Source: Rhea pennata
Taxonomy: Eukaryota; Chordata; Aves; Rheiformes; Rheidae
Direction: 5' to 3'
Assembly (NCBI RefSeq): GCF_028389875.1
Contig: NC_084674.1
Coordinates: 13,177,501 to 13,241,500 of the forward strand
Length of the DNA: 64,000 bases
Shown: positions 44,801 through 53,842 of the stretch, piece after piece
Numbering within the stretch: position 1 is the stretch's first letter
Layout of the letters: each line of letters starts with the position of its first letter
Program-made: the position numbers and the translations under genes
The notes under the pieces: model-generated
Told to the model about the DNA's origin: nothing
Seen by the model: the letters and a program-made list of their open reading frames with translations, nothing else
Database searches by the model: none

Positions 44801-47800
44801 GGTTTGGGCACACCTGAATGCAGGTGATGCTGGTTAGTGGGTCTTGGGCACACAGTTGCACCAGCATCCCATTGTGCTGCATTGCCATCATGCAGTCACT
44901 GAGGTCCTTTTCCCATGGCAGGAGGAGTTTCGGCTGGAGAGGGGTCCCCAGCTGCTGGCACTGGTGGAGGATGCCTTCTCCAGACAGACGGACAGACTGC
45001 AGGACCGCTGGCTGATCTTCCTGAGCAAACCTAATGAGAACGACAAGCACTTGCTAATGACACTGGCAGGGGAGCAGGGTAGGTGCTGGGAGAAGGAGTT
45101 TTCTAGTGATGCGTGGCGTGGAGGGTGGGGGAGACCCTATCTTTAGGGGTCTTGCAGTGGAGATGCTTGGTTGTGTTGGAAAGAGCTTTTGCTCTCCAGT
45201 CTGTTTCAGTGTTTCTTGTTCACAGTGTTAACTGGACTTAAAGGATGGAGGGGCATCGAGGACACAATCCTTTTGTTCTTCTCATCTCCCTCCTGTTGCA
45301 CCTCTGCAGTTTGCACCAAGCTCCAGCTTCTCTGCTCTACCTCCTGCTTTATTCCTTCTCTGGGTAGCTTTGAGACAAGCATCCCTCAGTTTTCTCCCCA
45401 TGTTTCTGTGCTCTCTGTGGACAGGCCCTTGCTGCAGCAGCATGTGAAAGTCTGCTCATAGTTCACTCCTTAACTTACCGCTTCTTAACTCTCATCCAGA
45501 CTGGATCAGGCCTTATAGTGCCTCCCCAAAGAAATAGAAGCTGCCAATGAAAGGTGGGCCAGGGTGGAACGTTTTGTTATCTCTTTATCCCATTCTGGTA
45601 CCGAGAGTGCTTTTTCTCTGCTTCTGCTGCCTGCTTAGTGCTGGAGGCCTCTTATGTTGATGTTATGGCCTATATTAAAAAAAAAAAAAATAAAAAAAGT
45701 GGTATTCTGAAGTGGCTTGCAGGGGTAGGAAAATGGAGCTAACATTTGAGTGTGTTTGTTCTATCTGTGCTGTAAATTGAATCAGTCCCAACCCCTTGGG
45801 CCAGACCACATACCAATGAAAAGGCTTTTGTGGTCATTTGGGTTTCTAATGTAAAGCCTACATGTCACAAGAGGGAATGTCCTTCCTAGAGAAGAAAGAC
45901 AGGTCTGCTCCAGGAGCATGGCTAAGCTGGGAGATTTCTGTGAGTTTAGAAACCTTGAGAACTGAAGTATTTTCTGCTCTGAAGAATCATGCTTTTGTTC
46001 AGTTTCTCTTTCTATTGCTGGGCTAAGAGAAGGGAAGGAGAAATGGGCTTCAGCTTTTAAATCCTTGCTGTGTGGCCAGGCTGTCCTGGCTTAGAGAGCA
46101 TCCTGAGAGCTGTTAGGGAAAAAGAGGGTCCTGGGTGTGATGCTTAGTGTGGGCTGCAGCGCTGTCTTGCTGAGAGCCAAGCTGTCACAGCACATCTCCT
46201 GCAGCCTCTGCTGATGTGCCAGGCACATTGCTGTGCTAGGGCTGCCAGCAGAGCACAACACACCTGCTAAAGGATGCAGTAGGTGAGCCTGAAGCTCTGT
46301 GGGAGCATCCTGAGTGCTACAGCTCAGGATCAAAATGCGCTGGGCAGGGCACCTGCCTCCATGACTTTTTAGCTGTTGCTGCTCCCAGAGCAGACAGATC
46401 CTGAAAGCTCCCGTGACTGCAAGAATGGTACCTGGGTGCCCTAGCATCAATTCATGCCTGTTTCTTTTCCCTTTTTAAGAACATTTTGAGATATCCTCGG
46501 TTATGATTCTTGCATTTTTTCAGCCTTACAACATAATGTACTAAGTAACAAAAATCCATGGGTACTCCCCTGCCTCTGTCATGCTGTGAATTTCACAGTG
46601 ATGAGTGCTTCTAACCAGGCTAGCCTGAGCTGAGAGAGCAGCACTGATCTCTCCCTTTCCTTCTCTCCAGGTATCATCCCTACAAAAGATGTTCTCATGG
46701 CACTGGGGGATGTTAAGAGGAGCTTAGCTGAGGTAAGAGCCTTTGCCTGCATCCATCCTTTCAGGTTGGCTATGAAATTAAAATAAGCACCTGGAAAATT
46801 GGGGCCATATCTCAGTCTAACTGAGTGCTGAACCCACAACAGGTGAATAGATGAGTCAGGTGTTTTTGCAAACTCCCTTCTCCCCTCTTTGCTAATTGCA
46901 GAATCATCAAATGTCAGCTCCCAGTAAGAGAGCAACTGTGCGTTGTTCCTTCTCTGCTTTTCTGGCTTGGTTTTGAAGCTGCATTTTACATGCTCATTTT
47001 GTTGGGACCTTTGGTCTCTTCCCTTCTACACCATTTCAGATCAGCCCTGCTCACCCTACAGCTGATTTAAACACGCTGGCAGGCTGCTTCCAGTCACTCA
47101 GCCTTTGCAGAAGGGGCTGGAAGAGGTGCTTGTAGTAGACAGGACACATTCACGCACCTTTCCCCTGCGACCTCAGGTTTCACTCCTTCGGAGTGCTCTC
47201 CTGAAGCAATCGATGCCAGATTCGTCTACCAGCTGCCTCTAGTCCTCACATATTTCCCTGTAACCCTGGACAGCTTGGAAGAGGACAGAATCATGGGCAA
47301 ATTAGTGCTGTGGTCTCTGAGCTTGCCCCGTAGGCCAACTGGACATGGAGACATTGACAGCCTGATTCTGCTCTTCCTTACACTGCTGGAGTAATTCTGA
47401 TGACTTTAGCAGGGTAAATAGCAGCAGAATAGGGCCACTGCCTTTCTGTCTGTTTGCTCTCAGGTTTTCCCCCTGATGTAACAAACTGGTGCAGTTAGAC
47501 AAAGCAAATTAACTGCTCAGTGTGGTATTGATTGGCTTACACCAGAGAAAGTGCTAAGAGCGAACTGTGTAGAAATTGTATGACTGAAATATCAGCAACT
47601 AGAACTGTCCAGATAGAAGGATTCATGCTGGTGCAAGGTTTGACTTCTTTGTGCAGCAGTGAACCTACATTAACATGGATCCTACCCAAGAGCCTTGCCA
47701 CCTACCTCTGACTCTCCAGTCCTATCAATAATGAAACACGGCTCATTGCATTGACCTTGTGCTAGCACGAGCTTAGAAGGAAGAGGGCGGATATTCTCTT

Positions 47801-49103
47801 ACACTGTCATACTTACTGTTGAATTGATACATAACCTGTTTAAAATCTACCAAGTCACTGGGTGCAATTTTCAGCTTTGTTTGCTGACACCCCATTCCCC
47901 AGCTGGCCATTCCCCAGCTTTTTGGAGCAACAGAGAGCTGTGCACACTGAAGACTTTGGATGGACCACTGTGCCCTCCTAGGACTAGAGTCTTATTGGAA
48001 ACCTGTTAATTATGCTTTTGTTCTCTGTCTCAGTCACCAAAACTTCAGCACCTATCAGTGATTTGTAGTTTGGTTTGGGAGCTCTTAGCCTGGGTCAGTT
48101 TCTCCCACAAAAGCATCTCTGCCTTGAACATTGGTGTGATCCTTTTGCACGGTGAAATTGTGCCCGCTGTCATTTGCTGATATGTCAGGTCTTGTGGAAG
48201 ATGGAATTAATTTAGTCATGTGCCTTCCAGTCATGTAAGACAATGTAAAACCTGCTTCCTAGTCCTGGATTTTAGTTCCTCTGTCAATGGTGAGGAACCT
48301 GTGCTTGAACCTCAAAAGTCCAAACAGGTTCCTATCCCGTTCATGATTGCAAGCTAGTGGTTTTAATGTACTTTTCCTTCTAGATTGGCATCCAGAACTA
48401 CTCAACCACCACAAGTTGTCAGTCGCACCCTAACCAGACACGCAGTGATTATGGGAAACTCTTCGTGGTATTGGTGATCATTGGCTCCATCTGTGCCATC
48501 ATCATTGTTTTGGGGCTCATATACAACTGCTGGCAGAGACGCCTGCCCAAGATGAAGAACATGGTGAGCTGAGGGTGGGTGGGGAAACCTTTGGGTTGGA
48601 GGGGACTGGAGAGTTAAGAGGGAGATCATTTTTCCTGGTCCACCTTCTGGATGTTGCTGGGTACAATGCTGGAGCAGCAATGCAGCCCTTGAGGCATAAG
48701 GGAGATGCAACCCTATGGTTCTTGCTGTGCTCAGGACAGCTCATTTCCACCATGAAGGCTTGGCCAGGAGTAAATGTTCCTTTTCCCACTGACCCTGCAA
48801 AGTCCCCAGTGGCCCTTATAGCCTGGTCTGACTGTGCTTCTCAGCTGCCTCAGGACCTGTCCCGCTTTGTCTCCTTTGTGTTCCTCTCCTTCCTCTGCAG
48901 TCGCATGGTGAGGAGCTGCGCTTTGTTGAGAATGGCTGCCATGACAACCCCACCTTGGATGTGGCTAGCGACAGCCAGTCAGAAATGCAAGAGAAGAAGC
49001 CGAGCGTGAATGGTGGAAATACCATCAATGGCCCCGACAGCTGGGATGTCCTGATCAATAAGCAGGCGAACGAGGATGTAGATGTGTTTGAGGAAGACAC
49101 GCA

Positions 49104-49110
<7 letters not shown>
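20162..49110 (+). CDS. PODXL2: PODXL2, podocalyxin-like 2 (endoglycan), complete coding region
   Basis: Endoglycan is a type I membrane sialomucin of the CD34/podocalyxin family and a reported L-selectin ligand. Exons: 20162-20207, 30291-30584, 39925-40820, 41915-41989, 44922-45078, 46671-46732, 48384-48563 and 48901-49110. They join in frame to 639 codons plus stop (human 605 aa). Residues 1 to about 24 form a signal peptide split between exons 1 and 2. Tyr94 (PPQYFWED) and Tyr115 (DYSF) sit where human endoglycan has its sulfated tyrosines. Residues 114-412 are Ser/Thr/Pro/Glu-rich mucin. A conserved stalk holds Cys415 and Cys437. The transmembrane helix is at about 536-557. The tail ends DTHL, a PDZ ligand like that of podocalyxin. 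The ATG is chosen for its GCCGCC context and the hydrophobic stretch after it. The long poly-Glu tract I recall from human is reduced to a few residues. Confidence 0.97.
20419..20451. repeat. Poly(T)33
   Basis: Uninterrupted run of 33 T about 210 bases inside PODXL2 intron 1, embedded in the CpG-rich promoter region. Confidence 0.95.
20711..20772. repeat. 30-bp perfect tandem duplication
   Basis: The 30 bases at 20,711-20,740, starting CTTGCAAAAAGCTGG, recur exactly at 20,743-20,772. The two copies are separated by two bases, giving a period of 32. Confidence 0.95.
22276..22302. repeat. T-rich tract
   Basis: Two poly(T) runs split by a single C, followed by CCCTG. Simple sequence in intron 1. 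Confidence 0.85.
28355..29115 (-). mobile_element. Decayed CR1-type LINE fragment (antisense)
   Basis: Read on the minus strand, 28,995-29,048 gives AVDLIYLDFSKISDTAPH. This is the reverse-transcriptase block around YLDFSKAFDTV of CR1 elements. Minus-strand 28,829-28,891 gives SGIPQGLSLKLIIFNIF, matching the SGVPQGSVLGP...FNIF block. The two lie in different frames and stops are present, so the copy is dead. The + strand at 28,365-28,560 (GGAAGGAACCTTGGGAGGTC and onward) resembles the CR1 3' end. It lies closer to the RT blocks than in an intact element, so the copy has internal deletions or there are two copies. CR1 is the main LINE of birds and other reptiles, which supports a sauropsid source. 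Confidence 0.8.
29401..29452. repeat. Perfect 23-bp inverted repeat (hairpin)
   Basis: The left arm 29,401-29,423 and right arm 29,430-29,452 are exact reverse complements, with a 6-base loop GCTTAT. The right arm includes an AATAAA. It lies about 300 bases beyond the CR1 fragment. Its function is unknown. Confidence 0.95.
29755..29940. mobile_element. Old AT-rich repeat with imperfect hairpin
   Basis: 29,873-29,936 is an imperfect inverted repeat of about 29 bp (TGAAATCTTGGC against GCCAGAATTTCA). It resembles an abundant old sauropsid repeat of the type TGAAATCCTGGCCCCATTGA. It is preceded by palindromic TTTAAAT-rich sequence. The assignment is from memory and uncertain. Confidence 0.4.
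30291..30584 (+). CDS. PODXL2: PODXL2 exon 2: end of signal peptide and acidic N-terminal region
   Basis: It completes the Gly codon and encodes residues 16-113. It carries GLTSTSLLE, SEENEESKILQPPQYFWED (with Tyr94) and ELNDSSLDLGP, all close to human endoglycan. Acceptor TTGTACAG, donor GTATGT. Confidence 0.96.
30585..39924 (+). other. PODXL2 intron 2
   Basis: About 9.3 kb without a supported gene. It contains poly(A) tracts (32,462-32,475 and 32,839-32,869), a T-run at 37,584-37,598 and several AATAAA hexamers such as near 32,265. Confidence 0.85.
32839..32869. repeat. Poly(A)31
   Basis: Uninterrupted run of 31 A in intron 2, followed by GGCAATAACA. A shorter T-run follows at 32,898-32,908. 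Confidence 0.93.
39925..40820 (+). CDS. PODXL2: PODXL2 exon 3: mucin-like domain
   Basis: It encodes residues 114-412, opening with DYSF (Tyr115). It is rich in Ser, Thr, Pro and Glu, as expected for dense O-glycosylation, and carries N-glycosylation sequons such as NRT and NDT. The acidic stretch LEEEEGLLP is much shorter than the human poly-Glu region. Phase 0 donor GTAGCT. The frame stays open 80 codons into intron 3. Confidence 0.95.
40821..41914 (+). other. PODXL2 intron 3
   Basis: About 1.1 kb. The exon 3 frame reads through to TGA at 41,061-41,063, with AATAAA at 41,089-41,094 just downstream. This could be an alternative 3' end. Nothing else is recognised. Confidence 0.85.
41915..41989 (+). 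CDS. PODXL2: PODXL2 exon 4: conserved stalk
   Basis: It encodes residues 413-437, VICKDWSNLAGKNYIILNM to NIDC. This is the strongly conserved cysteine-containing membrane-proximal segment of endoglycan. Phase 0 at both ends. Confidence 0.97.
42600..42641. repeat. 11-bp inverted repeat
   Basis: CTGGTAAAAGG at 42,600-42,610 pairs exactly with CCTTTTACCAG at 42,631-42,641, with a 20-base loop. It could fold in RNA. No known RNA family is recognised. Confidence 0.8.
44439..44506. promoter_or_regulatory. Two RFX X-box-like palindromes
   Basis: ATTGCCATGGCAAC at 44,439-44,452 and GTTGGCATGGCAAC at 44,493-44,506 each match the palindromic RFX consensus GTTGCCATGGCAAC at 13 of 14 positions. They start 54 bp apart in PODXL2 intron 4. 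A role as an intronic enhancer is inferred. Confidence 0.6.
44922..45078 (+). CDS. PODXL2: PODXL2 exon 5: stalk continuation
   Basis: It encodes residues 438-489: EEFRLERGPQLLALVEDAF, then LSKPNENDKHLLMTLAGEQ. This matches human endoglycan (RGPQLLALVEE, HLLMTLVGEQG). It ends after one base of a Gly codon. Confidence 0.96.
45079..46670 (+). other. PODXL2 intron 5
   Basis: About 1.6 kb. An A-rich run lies at 45,677-45,698. No other feature is seen. Confidence 0.85.
46671..46732 (+). CDS. PODXL2: PODXL2 exon 6
   Basis: It encodes residues 490-510, GIIPTKDVLMALGDVKRSLA plus Glu, matching the human GVVPTQDVLSMLGDIRRSLEE. Acceptor TCTCCAG, donor GTAAGA. Confidence 0.96.
46733..48383 (+). other. 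PODXL2 intron 6
   Basis: About 1.65 kb with no gene. It contains one hairpin-shaped old repeat (47,361-47,436). Confidence 0.85.
47361..47436. mobile_element. Old amniote repeat, imperfect hairpin type
   Basis: CCTGATTCTGCTCTTCC at the left pairs imperfectly with the right end AGCAGCAGAATAGGG. The shape is that of a common old sauropsid repeat (CTGATTCTGCTCTCAGTTAC-type ends). The match is from memory and the family name is not certain. Confidence 0.35.
48384..48563 (+). CDS. PODXL2: PODXL2 exon 7: transmembrane helix
   Basis: It encodes residues 511-570. The N-glycosylation sequon NYS at 515-517 is followed by the transmembrane helix LFVVLVIIGSICAIII to about residue 557. The basic stop-transfer stretch QRRLPKMK comes next. 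It is nearly identical to human in this region. Confidence 0.97.
48564..48900 (+). other. PODXL2 intron 7
   Basis: Short intron of 337 bases with donor GTGAGC and acceptor CTCTGCAG. Nothing else is recognised. Confidence 0.9.
48901..49110 (+). CDS. PODXL2: PODXL2 exon 8: cytoplasmic tail and stop
   Basis: It encodes residues 571-639: SHGEELRFVENGCHDNPTLD, then ASDSQSEMQEKK, and finally the PDZ ligand DTHL. TAA at 49,108-49,110 runs directly into a long poly(A) tract. Confidence 0.97.

Positions 49111-49139
<29 letters not shown>
49109..49139. repeat. Poly(A)31 overlapping the PODXL2 stop codon
   Basis: The last two bases of the TAA stop codon are the first of 31 uninterrupted A in genomic DNA. 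The coding frame is not altered, because the T precedes the run. Confidence 0.95.
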
Positions 49140-49143
<4 letters not shown>

Positions 49144-50194
49144 AAGAGAACACCACCCCTTTAAATACATTTGTCTCTCTACCATTTTGACTGATGGACC
49201 ATGGGATCAGGGTGGCTGCTCAGGAACTTCTTAAAGGCTTGGGACAGGTCAAGTCTTGGGCATGTTTTCCTGCTGGAAGTCCTGAGCCCACATGAAAGGC
49301 TTGGAGCCTGAAGGATCACTGAAGAGGGAAGTAGGAGGGGTGGGTTTGTAGGACTCCGTGTGTGTGTTCTTATCAGTAGCACCAATGCTTTCATCACCTT
49401 TAAATGCACTTACTGTAGCTCTCTGGTAGTGGCTGAGAGTGGCTGGGCTTGAGAAACAAGGCGGTGAGGCTGTATGCCACAAGGAATCTGGCTTTGGGGA
49501 GTAGATTCACTTGGAGTCCAGCTTGGGTTATAGCAGCCAGACTCTGACTTTGCTGGCATCTGGATTTATAGTTGCAGAGCTGAGATCATGAGCAGGTGCA
49601 GTAAAACCTGTATCTCATTCTGGATATGGGGAGCCAAGACTCAGCTGATCTCCTGGGCAGAGAGTGTGCAGAGAGATTTTCTAGTGCTCTAGCATTAGCT
49701 GCCAACTGAATGGGCTGATGTTTACATCTGGGGAAAACATCCCCATGTGATCTCTTTCCCTTCTTACCCCCAACAGCCTGAACCCCTGTTCCAGTTCCAC
49801 AGCTCCCAGTTGAGCTTGCAGCGTTTGAGCACTTTAACCTGTCTTGGTCTGCTTGGCTGGCTACAGAGAATTTGGTGCCATGGTGCAGCATCTTAGCTGG
49901 AAATCTGCTTTAGGCTGGAGAGTTGCTCAAAAAGAACTTTTACCTGCCTCTTTCACCTAACAGCCTGTGAAATCAGCAGCAAGGTATCCCTTATCTAAGT
50001 CTTAGTCTTAGGTTGGCAGGCCTTTTCCACTCTTATTCCATTTTCCAGGGTAGTTTGATTTCAGTTAATCTTTTGAGGTGAATGTACAGCCTATATAAAA
50101 CTTCTAAACAGGAAAAAAAGCAAAAATTCAGAAACAGTTTTATGGTCCTTGTTATTTTCTTTTCAGGAACCTGCCTTAGGCGGAAGTGTTTAAT

Positions 50195-50286
50195 GTCACA
50201 TTGGTGTAAATCAGGGGTAACATCTTTAAAATCACTGCGTTTAAACAAGCATAAAAAATGGTTTAGGTGAGATCAGGATCAGATCT
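50195..50286. mobile_element. Old amniote repeat in PODXL2 3' UTR
   Basis: TTGGTGTAAATCAGGGGTAA at the left and GGTGAGATCAGGATCAG at the right resemble the ends of the same old hairpin repeat type as at 47,361. This is recognised from memory. Confidence 0.35.
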
Positions 50287-50399
50287 AAGAGTTCCCCAAT
50301 GCCTATTTCCCAGCCATGCCTCAGGCAACTTTCAGGCCCCAACTCCCTGAAGATGTGTGATAAAAGGCATGTGAACATACATAATTGTTCTCTGAGCCC

Positions 50400-50535
50400 T
50401 GCGTAAATTGAGACTCAGAACTACTTTCAAACTTGAAATCCCAGAACATTTGATTCTTCTGTCACTGAGAGATTGAGGGACTTGCTTAGGTCAAAGGCAA
50501 GAGTATTCCCTTCCATTTATGATTAGCTGCTTGCT
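50400..50535 (-). mobile_element. Possible MIR-like SINE, antisense
   Basis: GAGAGATTGAGGGACTTGCT followed by TAGGTCAAAGGCAAGAG resembles the reverse complement of the MIR core (AAGTGACTTGCCCAAGGTCA). It is divergent and the boundaries are approximate. Confidence 0.35.
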
Positions 50536-50904
50536 TGCTTTCTGCAAGATGCAGCTTCATGTTTGGTCTTTAAAGGAACCTTTGTACAGAAGGACCCCAG
50601 ATATATGGCCTGATGCTTAACCTATAAATCTATCCCTGTATGTACAGATATTTTTAGCATGCTCATCCCTGATGTGAGTGCCTAAAGTCAAGATACATAA
50701 AGAGTCTGTAGTTTCATTTTTGCATAGCGCTTTGCATACAGACTGAACCGCAGATTACTTTGATGTAGGACCATGTTGATATCAGTCTATTATGGATTCA
50801 AGAAAGGTGATAGCCTTTCCTTTTCTATCCAGATTCCAATTTTGCGTGTGTCTGTTCTGCCTCCATACCTTTCCCTGCATTATATAGGAGATGGTGTTCC
50901 TCCT

Positions 50905-50938
50905 CTTTTTTTTTTGTTTGTTTGTTTGTTTTTGTTTT
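50905..50938. repeat. T-run and (GTTT)n
   Basis: About ten T followed by four GTTT units in the PODXL2 3' UTR. Confidence 0.88.
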
Positions 50939-51217
50939 ATCTGTTTGGTAGAGTTGCAGAGTTGCCTGGAGGAGCTCCCTCTCCTGCCTCAACAGTTGAC
51001 AGTGGGTGGCTGGCTTGGGGGATGCTCCATGGGCATGAGCAGCCACATGCAGCCCTGCTTCGAATGCCCTTCGCTGGCAGCACTCTGCCCAATTTGATCT
51101 GTGCAGTGAACCTGCACAATTTCAGGAGCTGTGTTGATGGTGCTTTGGGGCTCACAGGATTAAATGTAAGTTGCTGTTATGACATGGTGAGTGATTTAAA
51201 GCATGGAGTTAAATTTT

Positions 51218-51300
51218 GAGTTTGTGTAGCACTTAGCATAACAAGGCCTGGCATGGCTGTGGCCTTTAGGCAGTTTCACCATATAAATGTTTATAAGTCC
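51218..51300 (+). mobile_element. Possible sauropsid SINE/LINE tail
   Basis: GTGTAGCACTTAGCATAACA followed by GGCCTGGCATGG and a TTTAGGC motif resembles a common reptile repeat tail (TACAGCGCCTAGCACAATGG). It is recognised from memory and divergent. Confidence 0.35.
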
Positions 51301-52379
51301 AATAATCCTCATTAAATACACTTTTAATACTTGGTGGCTATTTAAAAGGTAAAGGCACCAATCAAATGTGAATTAAGTTCACCCACAGAACACTTCCTTG
51401 GTGTACTTCATTGCTAAGAGCTGATTTGCTGCCCTATTTTCTCTCCACTTTACTGTAAATTCAGAGAAAAAACAAGGTGCTGATAAAGTAATGGGTCTTG
51501 TGTTGCTGTCGGGCTTAGCACCTTCTAATCTTGTCTAAAATCTTCAAACTTTAAATAGGCCAAGGTGGCTGTCCAGGCTCCTTGAAAAGCAGTGCTGACC
51601 CTTGAAGCTGTCAGCTAGCAAGCTCTGCTGATCTGGCTTACTCGGGCCTGATTGTATTCCAGAGGCTGTAGTGGTTTCTTCTGAAGCTGAAGTGCTCCAG
51701 GGTATCTTGAAAGTGTCCAAGGGTGACTGTCACTAAGCTGAGAATAATTTTCTGATGTCTCAGACATGGTACGCTTGGCTGTATAGTCTCAGTTTAGCTC
51801 CAGAAATCTACTGGTTAAGAGCATTTCGTTTTTAATATGGAGATACTTTTTATATCTTTTCCATTTGTTCTTCTTTGTATTATTTTTTGCACTAGGCTGA
51901 TCTTGTTAAGTCAGTTGCACTGTTGTCCCTATCCTGCAAACCTTGCGGACGGGTCACCTCTCGGTACCTGCGGGCTGGGAAGTGCTGCAGAGTCAGGCTC
52001 CTGGGAGCCGGTTTCGCTCTGGCTCTGTTGTTCAGTTTCCAGCTCCGCACAGGGAGGAGGCTTTAAAGAGGAGAATAAATGTGATATTGTTATTTGTATC
52101 AGGAAGCTTTTCTATCACTTTAATGTAGTTAAACTTGTTTTTAACAAACACTGTAAAAGCTGGACTTCTCAGAGCGGTGTGCCAGGTACCAGAGCAGACA
52201 GAAGACAGTAATTCCTGGAAAACTATTTCCCACATACTAAGAGTTCGTTGTAGTCCCATCTGCTAGATGTTTGATCACACTGACACCTGGTGGCTGCTGG
52301 GAGTTAGAGACAAAGAATAAAAAAAAGGGACTTTTCTTCCTCCTCCTTAACTATGGATATTTATTTTCCTGTGATTTAC

Positions 52380-53165
52380 CTGGAACAGTCGCCTGTTGTA
52401 TTCACGCGGGGGGCTCGCTCAAGGGATGGCTCGTGTGAGCGCGTCCCCACCCGCAAAGCGTCGAGATGAGCTGTTCCCGGGCAGCGACACAGGGCCGCAG
52501 CCCCGTCCCCCCGCTTTCTCCTCCACGTCGCCCCTCTGCGAGCACGGCCAGACGTCAGGGGCGCCTGACCAGGAATGAAGGTGGTTCTCCGGAGCGGAGC
52601 TCTGCGCCCTGGGGAGCGCCGGTGTTCGCCCAAGGCACAGCCGGCGTCAGCAGGGTGGCCGTCCCCGGCAGGGACGCTCAGATGTTTAAAACGGGACCCG
52701 CAACGTAGAGCAGTAGCCAACGCGCACGAGGACTCTGCATCTGCCCGGCTGCCCCGTGGCCGACAGAGGGTAGGGAGACGCTGAGGAGTGACCCAAGCTC
52801 TGCAAAGCGCCTGTCACGTTGAGAAGGTCCTTCAAGATCCCACCTCGAGAAGCCCTCTGGGCAAAGGACGCCAGTCTGAGCAGCAGCTTGTCCGTGTTTC
52901 GCCAGTCGCGTGGCAGGAAGCATCTCCTCACCGGGGGGGTCAAGGCACCTGGGGCTCCACCGAGAGAGACGCCACGTGCACCGGCCCCCGCGAGGGCCCT
53001 GGGGGCTCGGCCCGGCGGCGAGCGGAGCGCGCCGTCTCGCTGCCCTTGTTCCTGCACAGCCTGTTGGAGGCTGCTGCTGGAGAAAGCTAGAAACTCTTGT
53101 GTCTGCCCTGGAAGCCACGAGGTCGTGGCTTGGTCGTCTTTGCAATAAAAAGCACCTCCCGGTGT
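52380..53165 (+). other. CpG-rich block of unknown nature ending in AATAAA
   Basis: This block is GC- and CpG-rich, with a sharp change from AT-rich DNA at about 52,380. It ends at AATAAA 53,144-53,149, followed by GGTGTCTGAG. Open frames on both strands (for example minus 52,678-53,241) have no family I recognise and look like by-products of base composition. It may be part of the ABTB1 CpG island, an alternative upstream exon or a separate non-coding transcript. Confidence 0.5.
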
Positions 53166-53387
53166 CTGAGCACTGACTTGAGCCGGAGTCCTTTGCCTCT
53201 GCCCGAACTCGTGGCCGCTGCATCTGCTTACAGAGCGTCACTTGGGCTTCCTCAGCGGTGGGTTATCTGCCCACGCCGCAGCAGCGAGCGTGGCTGCCAG
53301 GCCCCGCTTTCCGTAGGAGCCCGCCTCCCCCCGGGCTCTAGAACAGACCCCCCCCCCCCGACGCCCCTTCAGGCACCCCCCAACCAC

Positions 53388-53753
53388 GTGTGCTCCAGAA
53401 CCGCTGCGTGCTCCAGAACAGCCCCTGCTCCAGGATCCCCCCACTCCAGAACAGCCCCTGTTCCAGGACCCCTCCGCTCCAGAACAGCCCCCCGTGCTCC
53501 AGAACAGCCCCTGCTCCAGGACCCCTCCGCTCCAGAACAGCCCCCCGTGCTCCAGAACAGCCCCTGCTCCAGGACCCCTCCGCTCCAGAACAGCCCCCCC
53601 GCTCCAGAACATCCCCCGCTCCAGGACCCCCCTGCTCCAGAACAGCCCCCCCGTGCTCCATATCCCCCCCTCTCCAGGTTCCCCCCCGTGTTTCAGAACA
53701 GCTCCTGCTCCAGAACCCCCCCGCTCCAGAACAGCCCCCCCGCTCCAGAACTG
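53388..53753. repeat. C-rich minisatellite upstream of ABTB1
   Basis: About twenty imperfect units of 16-21 nt start CCAGAAC or CCAGGA and end GCT. Three units form a 53-nt higher-order repeat, with starts at 53,479, 53,532 and 53,585. The minus strand is rich in G-runs. Confidence 0.92.
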
Positions 53754-53774
53754 CCCCCCCCCCCCCCCCCCCCC
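53754..53774. repeat. Poly(C)21
   Basis: An uninterrupted run of about 21 C joins the minisatellite to the GC-rich promoter. Its exact length is prone to sequencing error. Confidence 0.85.
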
Positions 53775-53842
53775 GGGCCCCGCCAGGCTCCGTCGCTCCT
53801 CCGCGCCGCCGGGGGGCGCCGCGCTCCGCCGCGCTCCGCCCC

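Larger units (their letters stand above)
41990..44921 (+). other. PODXL2 intron 4
   Basis: About 2.9 kb. It contains paired RFX-like palindromes (44,439-44,506) and a short stem-loop (42,600-42,641). No coding potential is recognised. Confidence 0.85.
49111..52340 (+). terminator. PODXL2: PODXL2 3' UTR and candidate poly(A) signals
   Basis: No canonical AATAAA occurs before 52,074-52,079. Another is at 52,316-52,321, and an ATTAAA at 51,311-51,316. The 3' UTR is therefore probably about 3 kb, or 2.2 kb if the ATTAAA is used. It contains old repeats and a T/GTTT tract at 50,906-50,938. The end point is inferred. Confidence 0.6.

Noticed and set aside
53388-53753. Regular repeats considered as a CRISPR-like array
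   Set aside because: Units are contiguous and imperfect with no unique spacers, and the DNA is vertebrate. It is a minisatellite.
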